A model generated the notes under the pieces. That model saw nothing but the letters and a program-made list of their open reading frames with translations, made no database searches and was not told the origin of the DNA. Both the position numbers and the translations under genes were made by a program. From Parerythrobacter lacustris (lineage in GTDB: Bacteria; Pseudomonadota; Alphaproteobacteria; Sphingomonadales; Sphingomonadaceae), in the NCBI RefSeq assembly GCF_024626475.1, contig NZ_JANKHH010000003.1:434001-498000 (forward strand): a stretch of DNA of 64,000 bases, written 5' to 3'. Every line of letters begins with the position of its first letter. Position 1 is the first letter of the stretch. This document shows positions 8,049 to 17,188 of the stretch, one piece after another.

Positions 8049-9173
8049 TCAGAAGCGAACAATCCAGCTCCGGTCGGTCGGTTCGATCCTTCCTTCGCGA
8101 TAGCCGCCCATCAGCAGAGCGGTACGCTTTCCTGCGGGTACCAGGGTCATGTAGTTCCACTGCCCATCGAGCGAGGCAGCGACAAGTTCGCCCGACTGGC
8201 GGTCGATGTCGAACACTTCCGGCTGCTCGTCGCCAGCGCCGATCAGCACCCTGCCGTCGTCGATCAGCATGACACCATCGGCGAGCTTGAACCGTGCGCG
8301 GGCAAGCGAACCCGCTGCAACGAAGCGACCGCGTGCCGCGTCGTATCGCTCGACCGAGCGCAACTTCCCGCCGTAGTCACGCTCGTCGGAGCCCGCGATC
8401 ACCAGCACATCGCCATTCTCCAGAGTCACGGCGCCATGTTTGTAGCGCCGCTGCGCCATCGCACCGGTTTGGCTGAAAGTATCGTTTGCCGGATCGAACA
8501 GTTCTGCGGAGGCGAGCGCGCGCCTGCCCGCGCTTTCACTGTCGCCGCCGCCGGCGATCAGCACACGTCCGTCGTCCAGCAAAGACGCAGTTGCGCCGCT
8601 GCGGGCGGTGACGAGCGAACCTGTGTTGAGGAAGGTGTTGCTCTTGGGGTCGAAAATCTGTGCTCTCGCCTGGACTTCGCGCCCGTCATAGCCTCCTGCG
8701 ATAAGAATTCGTGCATCATGCAGCCGCACTAGGCTGGCCGAAGTGAGCGGACGCGCCAAATTGGGCCCCGGCACTGAACGTCCTGTCGAACTGTCGAAGA
8801 TTTCGGTTGTAGTCGAGACCCGCCCATCAACCCAGCCACCGAGGACGAGAACTCTCGATCCACCGATTGCCACCGCCATGGGTTGCACCCGGCGCTCGAT
8901 CAGGGTTCCAGTGCGGACAAGACGGACACCGTCAGGAGAAAACACGTCTACCGTCGCGCTCGCCTGGCCCGGTTCGCAGCCAGCGGCAACGCAGCCACCG
9001 ATCGCAAGCAGTTCCCCGGTTTCCGTTCGCACCGTAGCGTGGGTAGCGCGCGGGGCGCTCAGGCGAGGACCGTCGTCGAGCGAGACCACTCCGACCGTCC
9101 CTTCGAGCTGCGCTCGCTCCGAACCGCCGCATGCAGCAAGTGCCACAACCGAAAGCAGAAACATCCGTGCCAT
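8049..9173 (-). CDS. Kelch-repeat lipoprotein
   Basis: A 374-residue exported protein. The start at 9173 has a strong AGAGAGGG site and gives MARMFLLSVVALAACGG, a lipoprotein signal with lipobox LAAC (modified Cys about residue 15). The mature part consists of repeated Kelch-type blades, each with a VLVLGGW/ILIAGGY/VLIAGGG pattern followed by a Y/F-D phrase such as EIFDSSTG, AQIFDPKS, AELFDPAN and ERYDAARG, predicting a beta-propeller facing the periplasm or surface. The ligand is unknown. It is divergent from the isomerase gene with a 61-bp gap. Confidence 0.85.
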   Translation of the reverse strand: MARMFLLSVVALAACGGSERAQLEGTVGVVSLDDGPRLSAPRATHATVRTETGELLAIGGCVAAGCEPGQASATVDVFSPDGVRLVRTGTLIERRVQPMAVAIGGSRVLVLGGWVDGRVSTTTEIFDSSTGRSVPGPNLARPLTSASLVRLHDARILIAGGYDGREVQARAQIFDPKSNTFLNTGSLVTARSGATASLLDDGRVLIAGGGDSESAGRRALASAELFDPANDTFSQTGAMAQRRYKHGAVTLENGDVLVIAGSDERDYGGKLRSVERYDAARGRFVAAGSLARARFKLADGVMLIDDGRVLIGAGDEQPEVFDIDRQSGELVAASLDGQWNYMTLVPAGKRTALLMGGYREGRIEPTDRSWIVRF

Positions 9174-9234
9174 TGTGAAACCCTCTCTCCAAGCGCCCCC
9201 GGACAGGCTAGGCTCGGTTGTGAAGGAGAGCAAT

Positions 9235-9843
9235 GTGCCAGCCGAGACCAAAACCGTCGAATTGATTTTCGATTTCGTAAGTCCCAATGCCTATCTCGCG
9301 TGGTATCCGCTGCGCGAGATTGCGGCGCGGCACAGTGCGGCGCTCGCCGTTACGCCGGTCTTTCTCGGCGGGATGCACCGGCTGACGGGCAATGCCCCGC
9401 CGATGATCCGCGATGCCGAGGTCAAGGGCAAGAACGCCTATTCCATGCTCGAGATGAACCGCTTCATCGCCAGGCATGGGCTGACCCGCTTCCAGATGAA
9501 CCCGAACTTCCCGTTCAATTCGGTCGTGCTGCAGCGCATGCTGATCGCGCTCGAAGGTGACGACCGGGTCGATTTCGTCGAGGCGCTGCTGCCCGCGATC
9601 TGGGAGGAGGGATTGGACGTGACCGATCTCGATGCGGTCGCGTCGGTTGTTGCCAAGGCTGGGTTCGATCCACAAAGCTTGGCAGCGCAGACTCAGGACC
9701 CGGCCATCAAACAGGCGCTGATCGACAGTACCGAGGATGCAGTGGATCGAGGTGCCTTCGGCATCCCGACCTACTTCGTCGGCGAGGAGATGTTCTTCGG
9801 CAAGGAACGTCTCGGCCAGATCGAGGAATTGTTTGTAGTTTGA
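9235..9843 (+). CDS. 2-hydroxychromene-2-carboxylate isomerase / DsbA-like thioredoxin-fold protein
   Basis: A 202-residue protein of the DsbA/HCCA isomerase (kappa-class GST-like) family. It begins VELIFDFVSPNAYLAWYPL, with the active-site Ser of the isomerases in place of a CxxC motif, and carries the cis-proline region GAFGIPTYFVGEEMFFGKERL near the C terminus. Family members use glutathione in aromatic degradation or isomerisation; no degradative cluster is present, so the substrate is unknown. The GTG at 9235 is chosen because AAGGAGAG lies just upstream; longer in-frame openings read through the opposite-strand gene. Confidence 0.8.
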   Translation: MPAETKTVELIFDFVSPNAYLAWYPLREIAARHSAALAVTPVFLGGMHRLTGNAPPMIRDAEVKGKNAYSMLEMNRFIARHGLTRFQMNPNFPFNSVVLQRMLIALEGDDRVDFVEALLPAIWEEGLDVTDLDAVASVVAKAGFDPQSLAAQTQDPAIKQALIDSTEDAVDRGAFGIPTYFVGEEMFFGKERLGQIEELFVV

Positions 9844-9862
9844 CAATGGTTTGGGGGAAGCG

Positions 9863-10537
9863 ATGGCGAAGGAGAGACTCCCGGGCGAATTCTGCAACAA
9901 GGTCGGTCAAGACATCGATCAATGCGTTGCCGAAGCGGCCTGGTCTTCCGTGCGGATTGCGGCAGACGCCGCCGACTTGGCTACTGCAACGTTCTGGGTG
10001 AATCTGGCCGGAATGGTCTTCGTCGCGCTGGCGGCGCTCTTTGCTTTCAAGGCTTATCGCGAGGCAAGCAAGGCCAACAGGATTTCGCTCGATTCCGCCG
10101 AACGGCAGGATCGCGCCTACGTCGACTTTGATGGCGTGAGTTACGAGTGCAAGCCGCAGACACATGGGGCACCTGTCCCCACCAGACTGCGCATTGAATT
10201 GAAGAACTTCGGGCAAACCCCGGCGGACGACCTTACGCTCTCGCTCGACTACGGACTGTTCGAATCGAAGGATCAGAACAAGCTCAAGGGTGCCACCGAG
10301 GAGCTGAAGGGACTGGGGGCAATAATGCCGCAGGACCAATGGGGACGGACGACGTCCTTCAACATCTCGGACGGTGAATTTCTGGCGCTGCAAACCGGCT
10401 CGGTGGAACTTCGCGTTTCGATCGGAGCGACCTATACCGATGCGTTCGGCAAGCTGCATACTCTTGCTTCGACCTTTGTCGGCAGCGGAGCGAAAGCGAC
10501 TCTCGGCTTCGTTCCCGGAACCCGGACCAACAGATGA
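9863..10537 (+). CDS. Hypothetical single-pass membrane protein
   Basis: A 224-residue protein with a GGGGGAAG site before ATG 9863. One transmembrane segment lies at about residues 44-66 (FWVNLAGMVFVALAALFAF), and the rest is a soluble domain rich in beta strands (RLRIELKNFGQTPADDLTLSLDY). This arrangement is common in membrane-anchored hypothetical proteins of proteobacteria. It follows the isomerase by 19 bp and converges on chrA. Function unknown. Confidence 0.7.
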   Translation: MAKERLPGEFCNKVGQDIDQCVAEAAWSSVRIAADAADLATATFWVNLAGMVFVALAALFAFKAYREASKANRISLDSAERQDRAYVDFDGVSYECKPQTHGAPVPTRLRIELKNFGQTPADDLTLSLDYGLFESKDQNKLKGATEELKGLGAIMPQDQWGRTTSFNISDGEFLALQTGSVELRVSIGATYTDAFGKLHTLASTFVGSGAKATLGFVPGTRTNR

Positions 10538-10555
10538 CCTGCCGATCCTCGCGGG

Positions 10556-11869
10556 CTAAGCCAGGCTCCCGAGCAGCAACCCGCCTGCACCCAGCGTGCC
10601 GAGCACGGCAAACAGGTTCCACCGTAGCGCGAACACCAACACCAGCGCTGCCACCGAAAGCAACGCAGCGCGCCAGTCAAGACTGGCCCATTCGGGAACG
10701 AGTGCGGCCACCCTGCCGATCCGCACCTCGTCGAGGCGCGCGAACAGCACATGCAGCGCGAACCACAGCGCGAGGTTGGCGATCACGCCGACAATCGAGG
10801 CGGTGATGGCCGACAGCGCACCCGCCAACTTGCGCGATCGACGCAGCCGCTCGATCCACGGGGCAAGGGCAAAAATCCACAAGAAGCATGGCGCGAAAGT
10901 GACCCACAGCGTCACGATTGCACCGAGCAGCCCGCCCGCCATCGGCGACAGCGGTTCGGGGAAGCGGAACCCGGCGAGAAAGCCGACGAACTGGGTGACT
11001 AGGATCAGCGGACCGGGGGTGGTCTCGGCGAGGCCCAGCCCGTCGGCCATTTCGCCGGGGCGCAGCCAGCCGAGCGTGCCGACCGCCTCCTGCGCCATAT
11101 AAGCGAGCACGGCATAGGCCCCGCCGAAGGTTACCACCGCGAGTTGGGAGAAGAACGTCGCGATGTCCCACAGCACATGGTCGGTGCCCAGCGTGAGGAA
11201 AATCGCGACGAAAGGCAACGCCCAGGCCGCGCCCCAGATCAGTATGGCCTTGAGGCTGGCGCGCCACGGTCGTCCAGCCAATGGCAAAGCTCCGCTGGGG
11301 GCGGGCTTGAGGGCGAGCCATTGGGGGTGCATCGCGGCGACCACCGCCCCCGCCAGCCCGGCGAGCAGGATCACCAGAGGAAAGGGCAGGGCCAGCACCG
11401 CCAGCGCGATGAACGCCGTCAGCGCCAACGCGCGCTTGAACCCGGTGTCGAGCGCCCGGCCTGCGATCCGCAGTAGCGCTTGCACCACGATGGCGAAGAC
11501 CGCTGCCTTAATTCCGAGGAATAGCGCCTCGAACCACGCTAGATCGGCGGCGAAGGCGTAGAGCAACGACAGCGCCAGCATCACCAGCGCGCCGGGGATC
11601 ACGAACAGCGTGCCTGCAGCGATTCCGCCAATTGTGCCGTGCAGCCGCCAGCCGATCCAGGTGGCCAGTTGCTGCGCCTCCGGGCCGGGCAGCAGATGGC
11701 AGAAATTGAGCGCGGCGAGATAGTCGTCCTCGCTGACCCAGCACCGTTCTTCCACCAGTTCGCGGTGCATCAGCGCGATCTGGCCGGCCGGCCCGCCGAA
11801 ACTCAGGCATCCGATCCGCGCGTAGACGGCAACGGCCTCACGCAGTGACGGGAGGTGGACTTGCTCCAA
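10556..11869 (-). CDS. chrA: Chromate transporter ChrA
   Basis: A 437-residue inner-membrane CHR-family protein with two homologous halves. The first half starts with ARIGCLSFGGPAGQIALMHRE and HLLPGPEAQQLATWIGW, and the second has AVVTFGGAYAVLAYMAQEAV and LAETTPGPLILVTQFVGFLAG, the duplicated CHR signature. Members export chromate, probably driven by the proton gradient. The start is a TTG seven bases after the stop of the SDR gene, so the two are likely co-transcribed. No chrB regulator is beside it, so constitutive low-level expression is plausible. Confidence 0.9.
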   Translation of the reverse strand: MEQVHLPSLREAVAVYARIGCLSFGGPAGQIALMHRELVEERCWVSEDDYLAALNFCHLLPGPEAQQLATWIGWRLHGTIGGIAAGTLFVIPGALVMLALSLLYAFAADLAWFEALFLGIKAAVFAIVVQALLRIAGRALDTGFKRALALTAFIALAVLALPFPLVILLAGLAGAVVAAMHPQWLALKPAPSGALPLAGRPWRASLKAILIWGAAWALPFVAIFLTLGTDHVLWDIATFFSQLAVVTFGGAYAVLAYMAQEAVGTLGWLRPGEMADGLGLAETTPGPLILVTQFVGFLAGFRFPEPLSPMAGGLLGAIVTLWVTFAPCFLWIFALAPWIERLRRSRKLAGALSAITASIVGVIANLALWFALHVLFARLDEVRIGRVAALVPEWASLDWRAALLSVAALVLVFALRWNLFAVLGTLGAGGLLLGSLA

Positions 11870-11876
11870 TCCCGGC

Positions 11877-12659
11877 TCAGAAAACGGTGTAGCCGCCGCA
11901 GATGGTGAATTCCTGCCCGGTGTGCCAGGCCGAGGCGTCGCTCGCGAGATAGACCGCGATTCCGCCGAAATCCTCCGGCGTGCCCCATCGCTTCAGCGGG
12001 ACGCGCGGGAGGACGAATTTCTCGAACGCTTCCGAGGTCAGACCGGGCGCTGCAAGGTCGGTCATCGTCCAGCCGGGCAGGATGGTGTTGGCGCGGATGC
12101 CGTAGCGCCCGTATTCGACCGCCAGTCCCTTCATCATCCCGATCATCCCGGCCTTGGTGGTGGCGTAGGGCTGGTTGCCCGGTGCGCCGGAGATTGCGGA
12201 GACCGACGAGATCGCCATCAGCGAACCGCCGTGCTCGCCATTGCGGGCGCGCTCGACCATCGGCTTCGCCGCCGCGCGAAGGGTGTAGAAGGCGCTGTCG
12301 AGATTGACCTTCATCGTCCTGTGCCAGGTCTCGCTCGACATCTCCTCGAACCGCTCGCGGCCATAGCCGGTGCCTGCATTGGCGACGCAGCTGTCCAGCC
12401 GTCCGAACATGGCAAGCAATTCGTCCATTGCGGTGTCGATCTGGGCTTCGTCGGTCACGTCGACGATCTGTGCCAACACCTCGCCGCCATGCTTGCGCAG
12501 GCGCTCTTCGGCGGCGGCATTCTTGTCCGGATTGCGGCCCCAGATCGCGACACTGGCCCCGGCGGCAGCTAGCCCTTCGGCCATGCCGAGCCCGATCCCC
12601 CCGTTGCCGCCGGTCACGAGCGCGACTTTGCCGGTGAGGTCGAAGGGTGCGTAGGGCAT
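11877..12659 (-). CDS. SDR-family oxidoreductase
   Basis: A classical short-chain dehydrogenase/reductase of 260 residues. The Rossmann motif TGGNGGIGLG is at about residues 14-23, NAG at about 92-94, and the catalytic Ser and YxxxK are in ISSVSAISG and YATTKAG. It uses NAD(P)H on an unidentified alcohol or ketone. The start at 12659 is favoured by a GGAGACC site, and an in-frame extension upstream has no family sequence. It lies seven bases before chrA in what looks like a two-gene operon, but a functional link to chromate is not evident. Confidence 0.88.
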   Translation of the reverse strand: MPYAPFDLTGKVALVTGGNGGIGLGMAEGLAAAGASVAIWGRNPDKNAAAEERLRKHGGEVLAQIVDVTDEAQIDTAMDELLAMFGRLDSCVANAGTGYGRERFEEMSSETWHRTMKVNLDSAFYTLRAAAKPMVERARNGEHGGSLMAISSVSAISGAPGNQPYATTKAGMIGMMKGLAVEYGRYGIRANTILPGWTMTDLAAPGLTSEAFEKFVLPRVPLKRWGTPEDFGGIAVYLASDASAWHTGQEFTICGGYTVF

Positions 12660-12838
12660 GGTGAGGTCTCCCGGGGGTTCGATTTTCATGCGACAGTGGA
12701 CCGCTACTACGCGCAATTCAATCGCGCATCGCCTTGTCCGGCAAAGGCGCAGCGCAACGCAGCGAAGCGATTGGGAGCTTGTCAGCGCAATATTCGCGTC
12801 TAGTCTCGACCTCGTTCGATCAAAACGGGGAATGGGGC

Positions 12839-14836
12839 ATGACGGGTCGCACCGTTTCGTTTGCTTTGGCGCTGTTCGCAATTGCGTCGGCACAGGCATC
12901 TTCTGCGCAGGATATTGCACCGACACAGACGGAAGCCGAAGCTGCAGTCGGTAGCGGCACCAACTCGCAAGAGAACCAATCGCAAATTATTCCAACGTCT
13001 GCATTCGCGGCACGCGATGAGTTTGGCGATGCACGACTTTCACCCGACGGTTTGCGAATTGTCGTTCGCAAGAACGCCGGCAAGAGGGTTCAATTCGCAT
13101 TTTACGATGCCGCTACGCTCGAGCTCTTGAACTCGGTCGATATTGGCACGGGTATCGAAGTAAATTGGTTTCGGTGGGCGAACAACAATCGCCTGGTTTA
13201 CTCGGTAGGCTGGGTGGCTCGATATAATGAACGTCGGCAGAGCGTTAGCCGATTGTTCGTCTACGACTTTGAGAAAAACGAGAAGCGCTACATCGGCTTT
13301 CCCGAGCAGGGTTTCATCGGTGACGATGTGATCTTCACCGATCCTGCGGGCGAATATGTGCTGCTCGATGTCAATCAGAGCATCTACCAATGGCCGGACG
13401 TCTGGCGTTTTCCTCTCGATGCCTCGGGTCACGAAGCAGCTGTGAAGGTGCAAAAAGGCCGCGAGGCAGTCAGCGACTGGATCGCCGATGAAACCGGTGT
13501 GGTTCGCATGGGGTATGGTCCTCTGCGAAGCGGGCGGACCTTCGTCACCTATCGCAGCGGGCAGAACGATGACTGGAAGCGTGTTGCGCGCCTGAAATAC
13601 CGCTCCGACGAGGCCGAGAACTGGAATATCTATAGCATCTTTTCCGGAACCGATATCGGCTATGCCTTGATCCCGGGCGAAGAGGAGCACGAGGCGATCT
13701 ATGAATTCGACTACTCGACCGGGGAGCCTGGGGCATTGATCTATCGCGAGCCTGGGCAAGCGATAGAGGCAATCGGGCGTGATCGTGACGGTCGCCCGAT
13801 CACGGTCTACTACAGTGATGACAGGTCGCGGATTCGCTGGCTCGATCCGGCTATGGAGAGGGTCCAGTCGCAGCTCGAAAAGGCGTTGCCGTCTCCGCAG
13901 GTCAGGATTATCTCGCGATCCGATGACGGGCAGCGAATGCTTGTCTGGAGTGGTGGTGAAAACGATCCTGGCGCGCTCTACGTCTATACACCAGAGGATC
14001 GCCACCTCGCCCTGCTCGCTTCGGTTCGACCGGACCTCGATCACAGCCTTCTGGCGACGCCCAAAGCAATCACCTACACCGCTCGCGACGGAACGGAGAT
14101 TCACGCTTACCTGACCCTTCCCAAAGGACGCGATGCCAACGATCTGCCGTTGATTCTGCTTCCCCATGGGGGGCCGTTCGGTATTCGCGACATGCTGGAA
14201 TACAACGACGAAGTGCAGGTGCTTGCCAGTCGCGGATACGCCGTGTTGCAACCCAACTATCGCGGATCAGGCGGCTATGGCGATGCTTTCGAGAAGCTCG
14301 GCGAGGGGCAGATCGGCAAGGCGATGCAGGATGATCTCGATGACGCGATGGACTGGGCCGTTGCCCAAGGGTTCGCGGACCCTGGCCGCGTATGCGTGGT
14401 CGGGGCAAGCTATGGCGGCTATGCCGCGCTGTGGGCGGTAATCCGCAACCCCGAACGCTATCGCTGCGCCGCCAGCTGGGCTGGGGTGACCGACTGGAAG
14501 AAGCAGCTACGGTACGACAGGGACTATCTCGGGCGGCAGCTCTACGAGGAATTCCAGGTTCAGATCGAAGGTGAAGGTGATTTCAGTCTCACCGCCGTAT
14601 CGCCTGCGCGCCAAATCGCGACGCTCGATCGCCCGGTGCTCATCGCCCATGGCAAGGACGATAGGCGAGTCCCGTTCGACCAGTATCAATATATGGTCGA
14701 GCAAGCGGCCAAGGCTGGTAAATCGCTAGAAACGCTGGAGCTCGACGAAGGGCATTCGTTCAAGGAGAGTGAGAACGAGCAGGCTTGGTACGACGCGCTC
14801 GAAGCGTTTCTCGCCAAGCACAACCCTGCCGACTGA
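12839..14836 (+). CDS. S9 family prolyl oligopeptidase/acylaminoacyl-peptidase
   Basis: A 665-residue secreted serine peptidase. The N terminus (about 1-24, ending SSAQD) is a Sec signal peptide, so it acts in the periplasm or outside. The middle is a WD-like beta-propeller. The C-terminal alpha/beta-hydrolase domain has LPHGGPFGIRD and the nucleophile in VVGASYGGYAALW (Ser524), with Asp608 in HGKDDRRVP and His639 in DEGHSF completing the triad. It is predicted to cleave oligopeptides and is likely used in nutrient scavenging. ATG 12839 gives the signal peptide directly; the in-frame ATG at 12734 would bury it. Confidence 0.9.
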   Translation: MTGRTVSFALALFAIASAQASSAQDIAPTQTEAEAAVGSGTNSQENQSQIIPTSAFAARDEFGDARLSPDGLRIVVRKNAGKRVQFAFYDAATLELLNSVDIGTGIEVNWFRWANNNRLVYSVGWVARYNERRQSVSRLFVYDFEKNEKRYIGFPEQGFIGDDVIFTDPAGEYVLLDVNQSIYQWPDVWRFPLDASGHEAAVKVQKGREAVSDWIADETGVVRMGYGPLRSGRTFVTYRSGQNDDWKRVARLKYRSDEAENWNIYSIFSGTDIGYALIPGEEEHEAIYEFDYSTGEPGALIYREPGQAIEAIGRDRDGRPITVYYSDDRSRIRWLDPAMERVQSQLEKALPSPQVRIISRSDDGQRMLVWSGGENDPGALYVYTPEDRHLALLASVRPDLDHSLLATPKAITYTARDGTEIHAYLTLPKGRDANDLPLILLPHGGPFGIRDMLEYNDEVQVLASRGYAVLQPNYRGSGGYGDAFEKLGEGQIGKAMQDDLDDAMDWAVAQGFADPGRVCVVGASYGGYAALWAVIRNPERYRCAASWAGVTDWKKQLRYDRDYLGRQLYEEFQVQIEGEGDFSLTAVSPARQIATLDRPVLIAHGKDDRRVPFDQYQYMVEQAAKAGKSLETLELDEGHSFKESENEQAWYDALEAFLAKHNPAD

Positions 14837-14879
14837 TGCATCGCAACCAATTGCCCATTCCCCCGCGCATCGCTACCTT

Positions 14880-15287
14880 ATGCGAGTCATGAAGGAACTG
14901 TTCCAGCACGCCGCCACCACCGATGGGGTCACCGTCCGCGTCGCGGTCAATTTCCTGCCCGAGCAGTCGCAGCCCGAGGCGGGCAAGTGGTTCTGGGTCT
15001 ATCACATCCGCATCGAGAACGGCTCGAACGAGACGATCCAGCTGCGCACGCGACACTGGCGGATCACCGACGGGCGCGGGATGGTCAACCATGTCGACGG
15101 CGAGGGTGTGGTCGGCGAACAGCCGCTGCTGAAGCCGGGGCAGAGCCACGACTACGTTTCCGGCTGCCCGCTGGCGACCCCGCATGGCTCGATGGAAGGC
15201 TTCTACACCTTCACCGACGAAGGCGGCGAACCGTGGGAAGTGCGGATCCCCTATTTCCCGCTCGCTGCCCCGGCCGAGGCGGAGTAG
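14880..15287 (+). CDS. apaG: ApaG-domain protein
   Basis: A 135-residue ApaG (DUF525) protein with a fibronectin-III-like beta fold. The hallmarks are VYHIRIENGSNETIQL, LRTRHWRITD and GEQPLLKPGQSHDYVSGCPL. ApaG was linked to cobalt resistance and Mg2+/Co2+ efflux in Salmonella and binds ATP in Xanthomonas; the physiological role is unsettled. Two near starts exist (ATG 14880 and ATG 14889); the first is used. It lies 43 bp after the S9 peptidase and converges on a DUF1963 gene across a hairpin. Confidence 0.9.
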   Translation: MRVMKELFQHAATTDGVTVRVAVNFLPEQSQPEAGKWFWVYHIRIENGSNETIQLRTRHWRITDGRGMVNHVDGEGVVGEQPLLKPGQSHDYVSGCPLATPHGSMEGFYTFTDEGGEPWEVRIPYFPLAAPAEAE

Positions 15288-15310
15288 CGGCCTTTATCGA
15301 GCGATCTGCC

Positions 15311-15341
15311 GATCTGCCCATCGCGCGATGATGGGCGGATC
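15311..15341. terminator. Hairpin between convergent apaG and DUF1963 genes
   Basis: GATCTGCCCAT and ATGGGCGGATC form an 11-bp stem with one mismatch and a 9-base loop, in the 66-bp gap between two convergent genes. There is no strong U-run, so termination is likely from position but not certain. Confidence 0.5.
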
Positions 15342-15353
15342 CTTGCTGCTGGA

Positions 15354-17024
15354 TCAATGGCACTCCAGCCACACTTCGGTGCCGCTGAAATCGCCCCGAG
15401 CCAGATGCTCCGGCTTGATCCAGAAGTAGTAGGCGCCCGAATCGCCCCAGCACCAGTCCATCCCGATATCGGTCGCGATCTGGAGTAGCAGCATATTGCG
15501 CCACTCCGGATCTTCGATCGGTTCGCTCTGCAAGCCATCGTGGTAGCCGCCCATGCGGTGCGGGCGGTTGTTGTAGAGCGTGCGCCAGACCGGCTGGTGC
15601 GCGGCGAGGAAATCGTCGGGCAGGCGGTGGCGCTGTTCGGGGTCGAGGTAATATTCGACCGCGATGTCATTCATGCCTTTGGGCGGAACGAGCGCTGCCG
15701 TATCGCTTGGGCCGAGGAGGATGAAGGGATCGGGCTTGTCGCCCCAGTCGCGGTAGCCGAGCTCGACATACTGGAGGCGCTTGTCGGCGAAGGTCGCCTG
15801 CAGTTCTTCCCAATGCTCCGCCGCAAGCTCGGCATCGCCGTGCTCGGCGAGCAGTGCGGCGATCCTGTCAGCCAGCCCCGCCACCTTCTCGCGCCACGCG
15901 ATCCGCTTCGCATCGATTGCTCCGATATGTTCGATGATCTGCTGCGCGTCGAGCGGCTCGAACTCGGCGATAATGCGCGTGACGAAGGCGTGGGTCTTCG
16001 CGCGCTGTTCCGATAAGGGCGCGTCGGAGTCGGCCTCGATCCGCTCGATCTGAGAATGCAGATGCGCCATCAGCCGATCCTTCCCGTCGTCGGCCAACAA
16101 GGGTTCGCGCGCCCGCGCATCGACCCCGTCGCGGACCTTGTAGCGCAGGCTCCGGGCCAATGCCTCGACCGCCGCACGTGCCTGCGCGAAGGTTTGCGGG
16201 CGCAGCACGGGCAGGCCGCTCGGGCGGTTCTCCTTGGCGACGGGCGCACCTTGGTAAAGCACTTGCGCGAAATCGTCGGGACTGGCGGTCTTGTAGCCTT
16301 CGCGCTGGGTGAGGCGGTTTGCAACCTGGACGATATCGACCGGCCAGCGGCGCCAGACGTTCGGGACCTCGTCGGCACCGAGCCAGTTGTAGCTGCCGCC
16401 GGTGTAGACCTTGTCGTGCACCGGGCCGAGGTCCGCCGGCGGTGCGCGCTCGGTGCCCAGCTCCGGCGTGTGGATCACCGCACGGTCGCCCTCAGCCTCC
16501 GCGGTGCAGGAATTGGGATCGATGAAAAACAGCAGCCAGCCGGTACGCGGGCCGATCCCGCCCCACAGATCGGGCGGCAGGTCCTCGCAGGCGATCTGGG
16601 CGAGGAAATGCAGCGGGCGCTCGCCCTTCTCGGGATATTCCGAGCCCGCCGCGCGCGGCCATTCGACACCATCGGGCATCATCGGCAGCCCGCCCAGCCA
16701 CGAACGTGGTGCCTCGTCGCGCGGCGGGACCTGTCGGCGCAGCACGGCGCTGACGGTCTCGCCGCGCGCAGCGGAAACAGGAGCGGGGGCAGGAGGAGCG
16801 GCGGGGGGCACTGCAGAGTCCGCCATGCCCGGCTCCATCGCATCGGATGCTTCGGCCACGAGGCCGCGCTTGCGCACGACGGGAGCGGCGATCGCCTCGG
16901 CAGCCTCCGCCTCGAGTTGCTCGCGTCGTCCGCGCCGCTTGTCGGCCCATCCGGCGAAGACGCGGATCGCGAGCCATGCGACGGCGATCAGCGCCACGGG
17001 GACCAGTGCATAGGCAAGCGACAT
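15354..17024 (-). CDS. DUF1963 (YwqG-like) membrane-anchored protein
   Basis: A 556-residue protein with an N-terminal membrane helix (about residues 3-24) and a charged linker rich in Ala and Pro. A large YwqG/DUF1963 region follows, with GGLPMMPDGVEWPR, LHFLAQIACEDLP and GWLLFFIDPNS, the typical strands of the family. DUF1963 proteins have no established biochemical role. The C-terminal 150 residues contain IQ/DLP-like phrases such as LLQIATDIGMDWCWGDSGAYYFWI, a recurrent end of the family. It is divergent from a LysR-type gene that may control it. Confidence 0.8.
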   Translation of the reverse strand: MSLAYALVPVALIAVAWLAIRVFAGWADKRRGRREQLEAEAAEAIAAPVVRKRGLVAEASDAMEPGMADSAVPPAAPPAPAPVSAARGETVSAVLRRQVPPRDEAPRSWLGGLPMMPDGVEWPRAAGSEYPEKGERPLHFLAQIACEDLPPDLWGGIGPRTGWLLFFIDPNSCTAEAEGDRAVIHTPELGTERAPPADLGPVHDKVYTGGSYNWLGADEVPNVWRRWPVDIVQVANRLTQREGYKTASPDDFAQVLYQGAPVAKENRPSGLPVLRPQTFAQARAAVEALARSLRYKVRDGVDARAREPLLADDGKDRLMAHLHSQIERIEADSDAPLSEQRAKTHAFVTRIIAEFEPLDAQQIIEHIGAIDAKRIAWREKVAGLADRIAALLAEHGDAELAAEHWEELQATFADKRLQYVELGYRDWGDKPDPFILLGPSDTAALVPPKGMNDIAVEYYLDPEQRHRLPDDFLAAHQPVWRTLYNNRPHRMGGYHDGLQSEPIEDPEWRNMLLLQIATDIGMDWCWGDSGAYYFWIKPEHLARGDFSGTEVWLECH

Positions 17025-17082
17025 CGGCAGACTTTCTTGTGACGACCCGGAAGGCCGCAAAGCTAGCTGAATATGCTTCACA

Positions 17083-17101
17083 ATTGACAAACGCGGGCAA
17101 T
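17083..17101. promoter_or_regulatory. Putative LysR-type box in the divergent gap
   Basis: ATTG-N11-CAAT at 17083-17101 fits the T-N11-A dyad bound by many LysR-type regulators. It lies between the DUF1963 gene (start 17024) and the LysR gene (start 17189), the typical location of such a box. The motif is short and could be chance. Confidence 0.4.
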
Positions 17102-17188
17102 ACGCCCGGTCGCTCAACTGTCTCGTCCCGGTTCTCCCGAGCATCCGATGTTGCGCTGCAGCGCGTCGCCGCCTACACCGCGCACCCG

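Noticed and set aside
8743-9234. Long N-terminal extension of the isomerase gene
   Set aside because: This part is antisense to the Kelch lipoprotein, and a GTG with a strong ribosome site at 9235 gives the normal family length.
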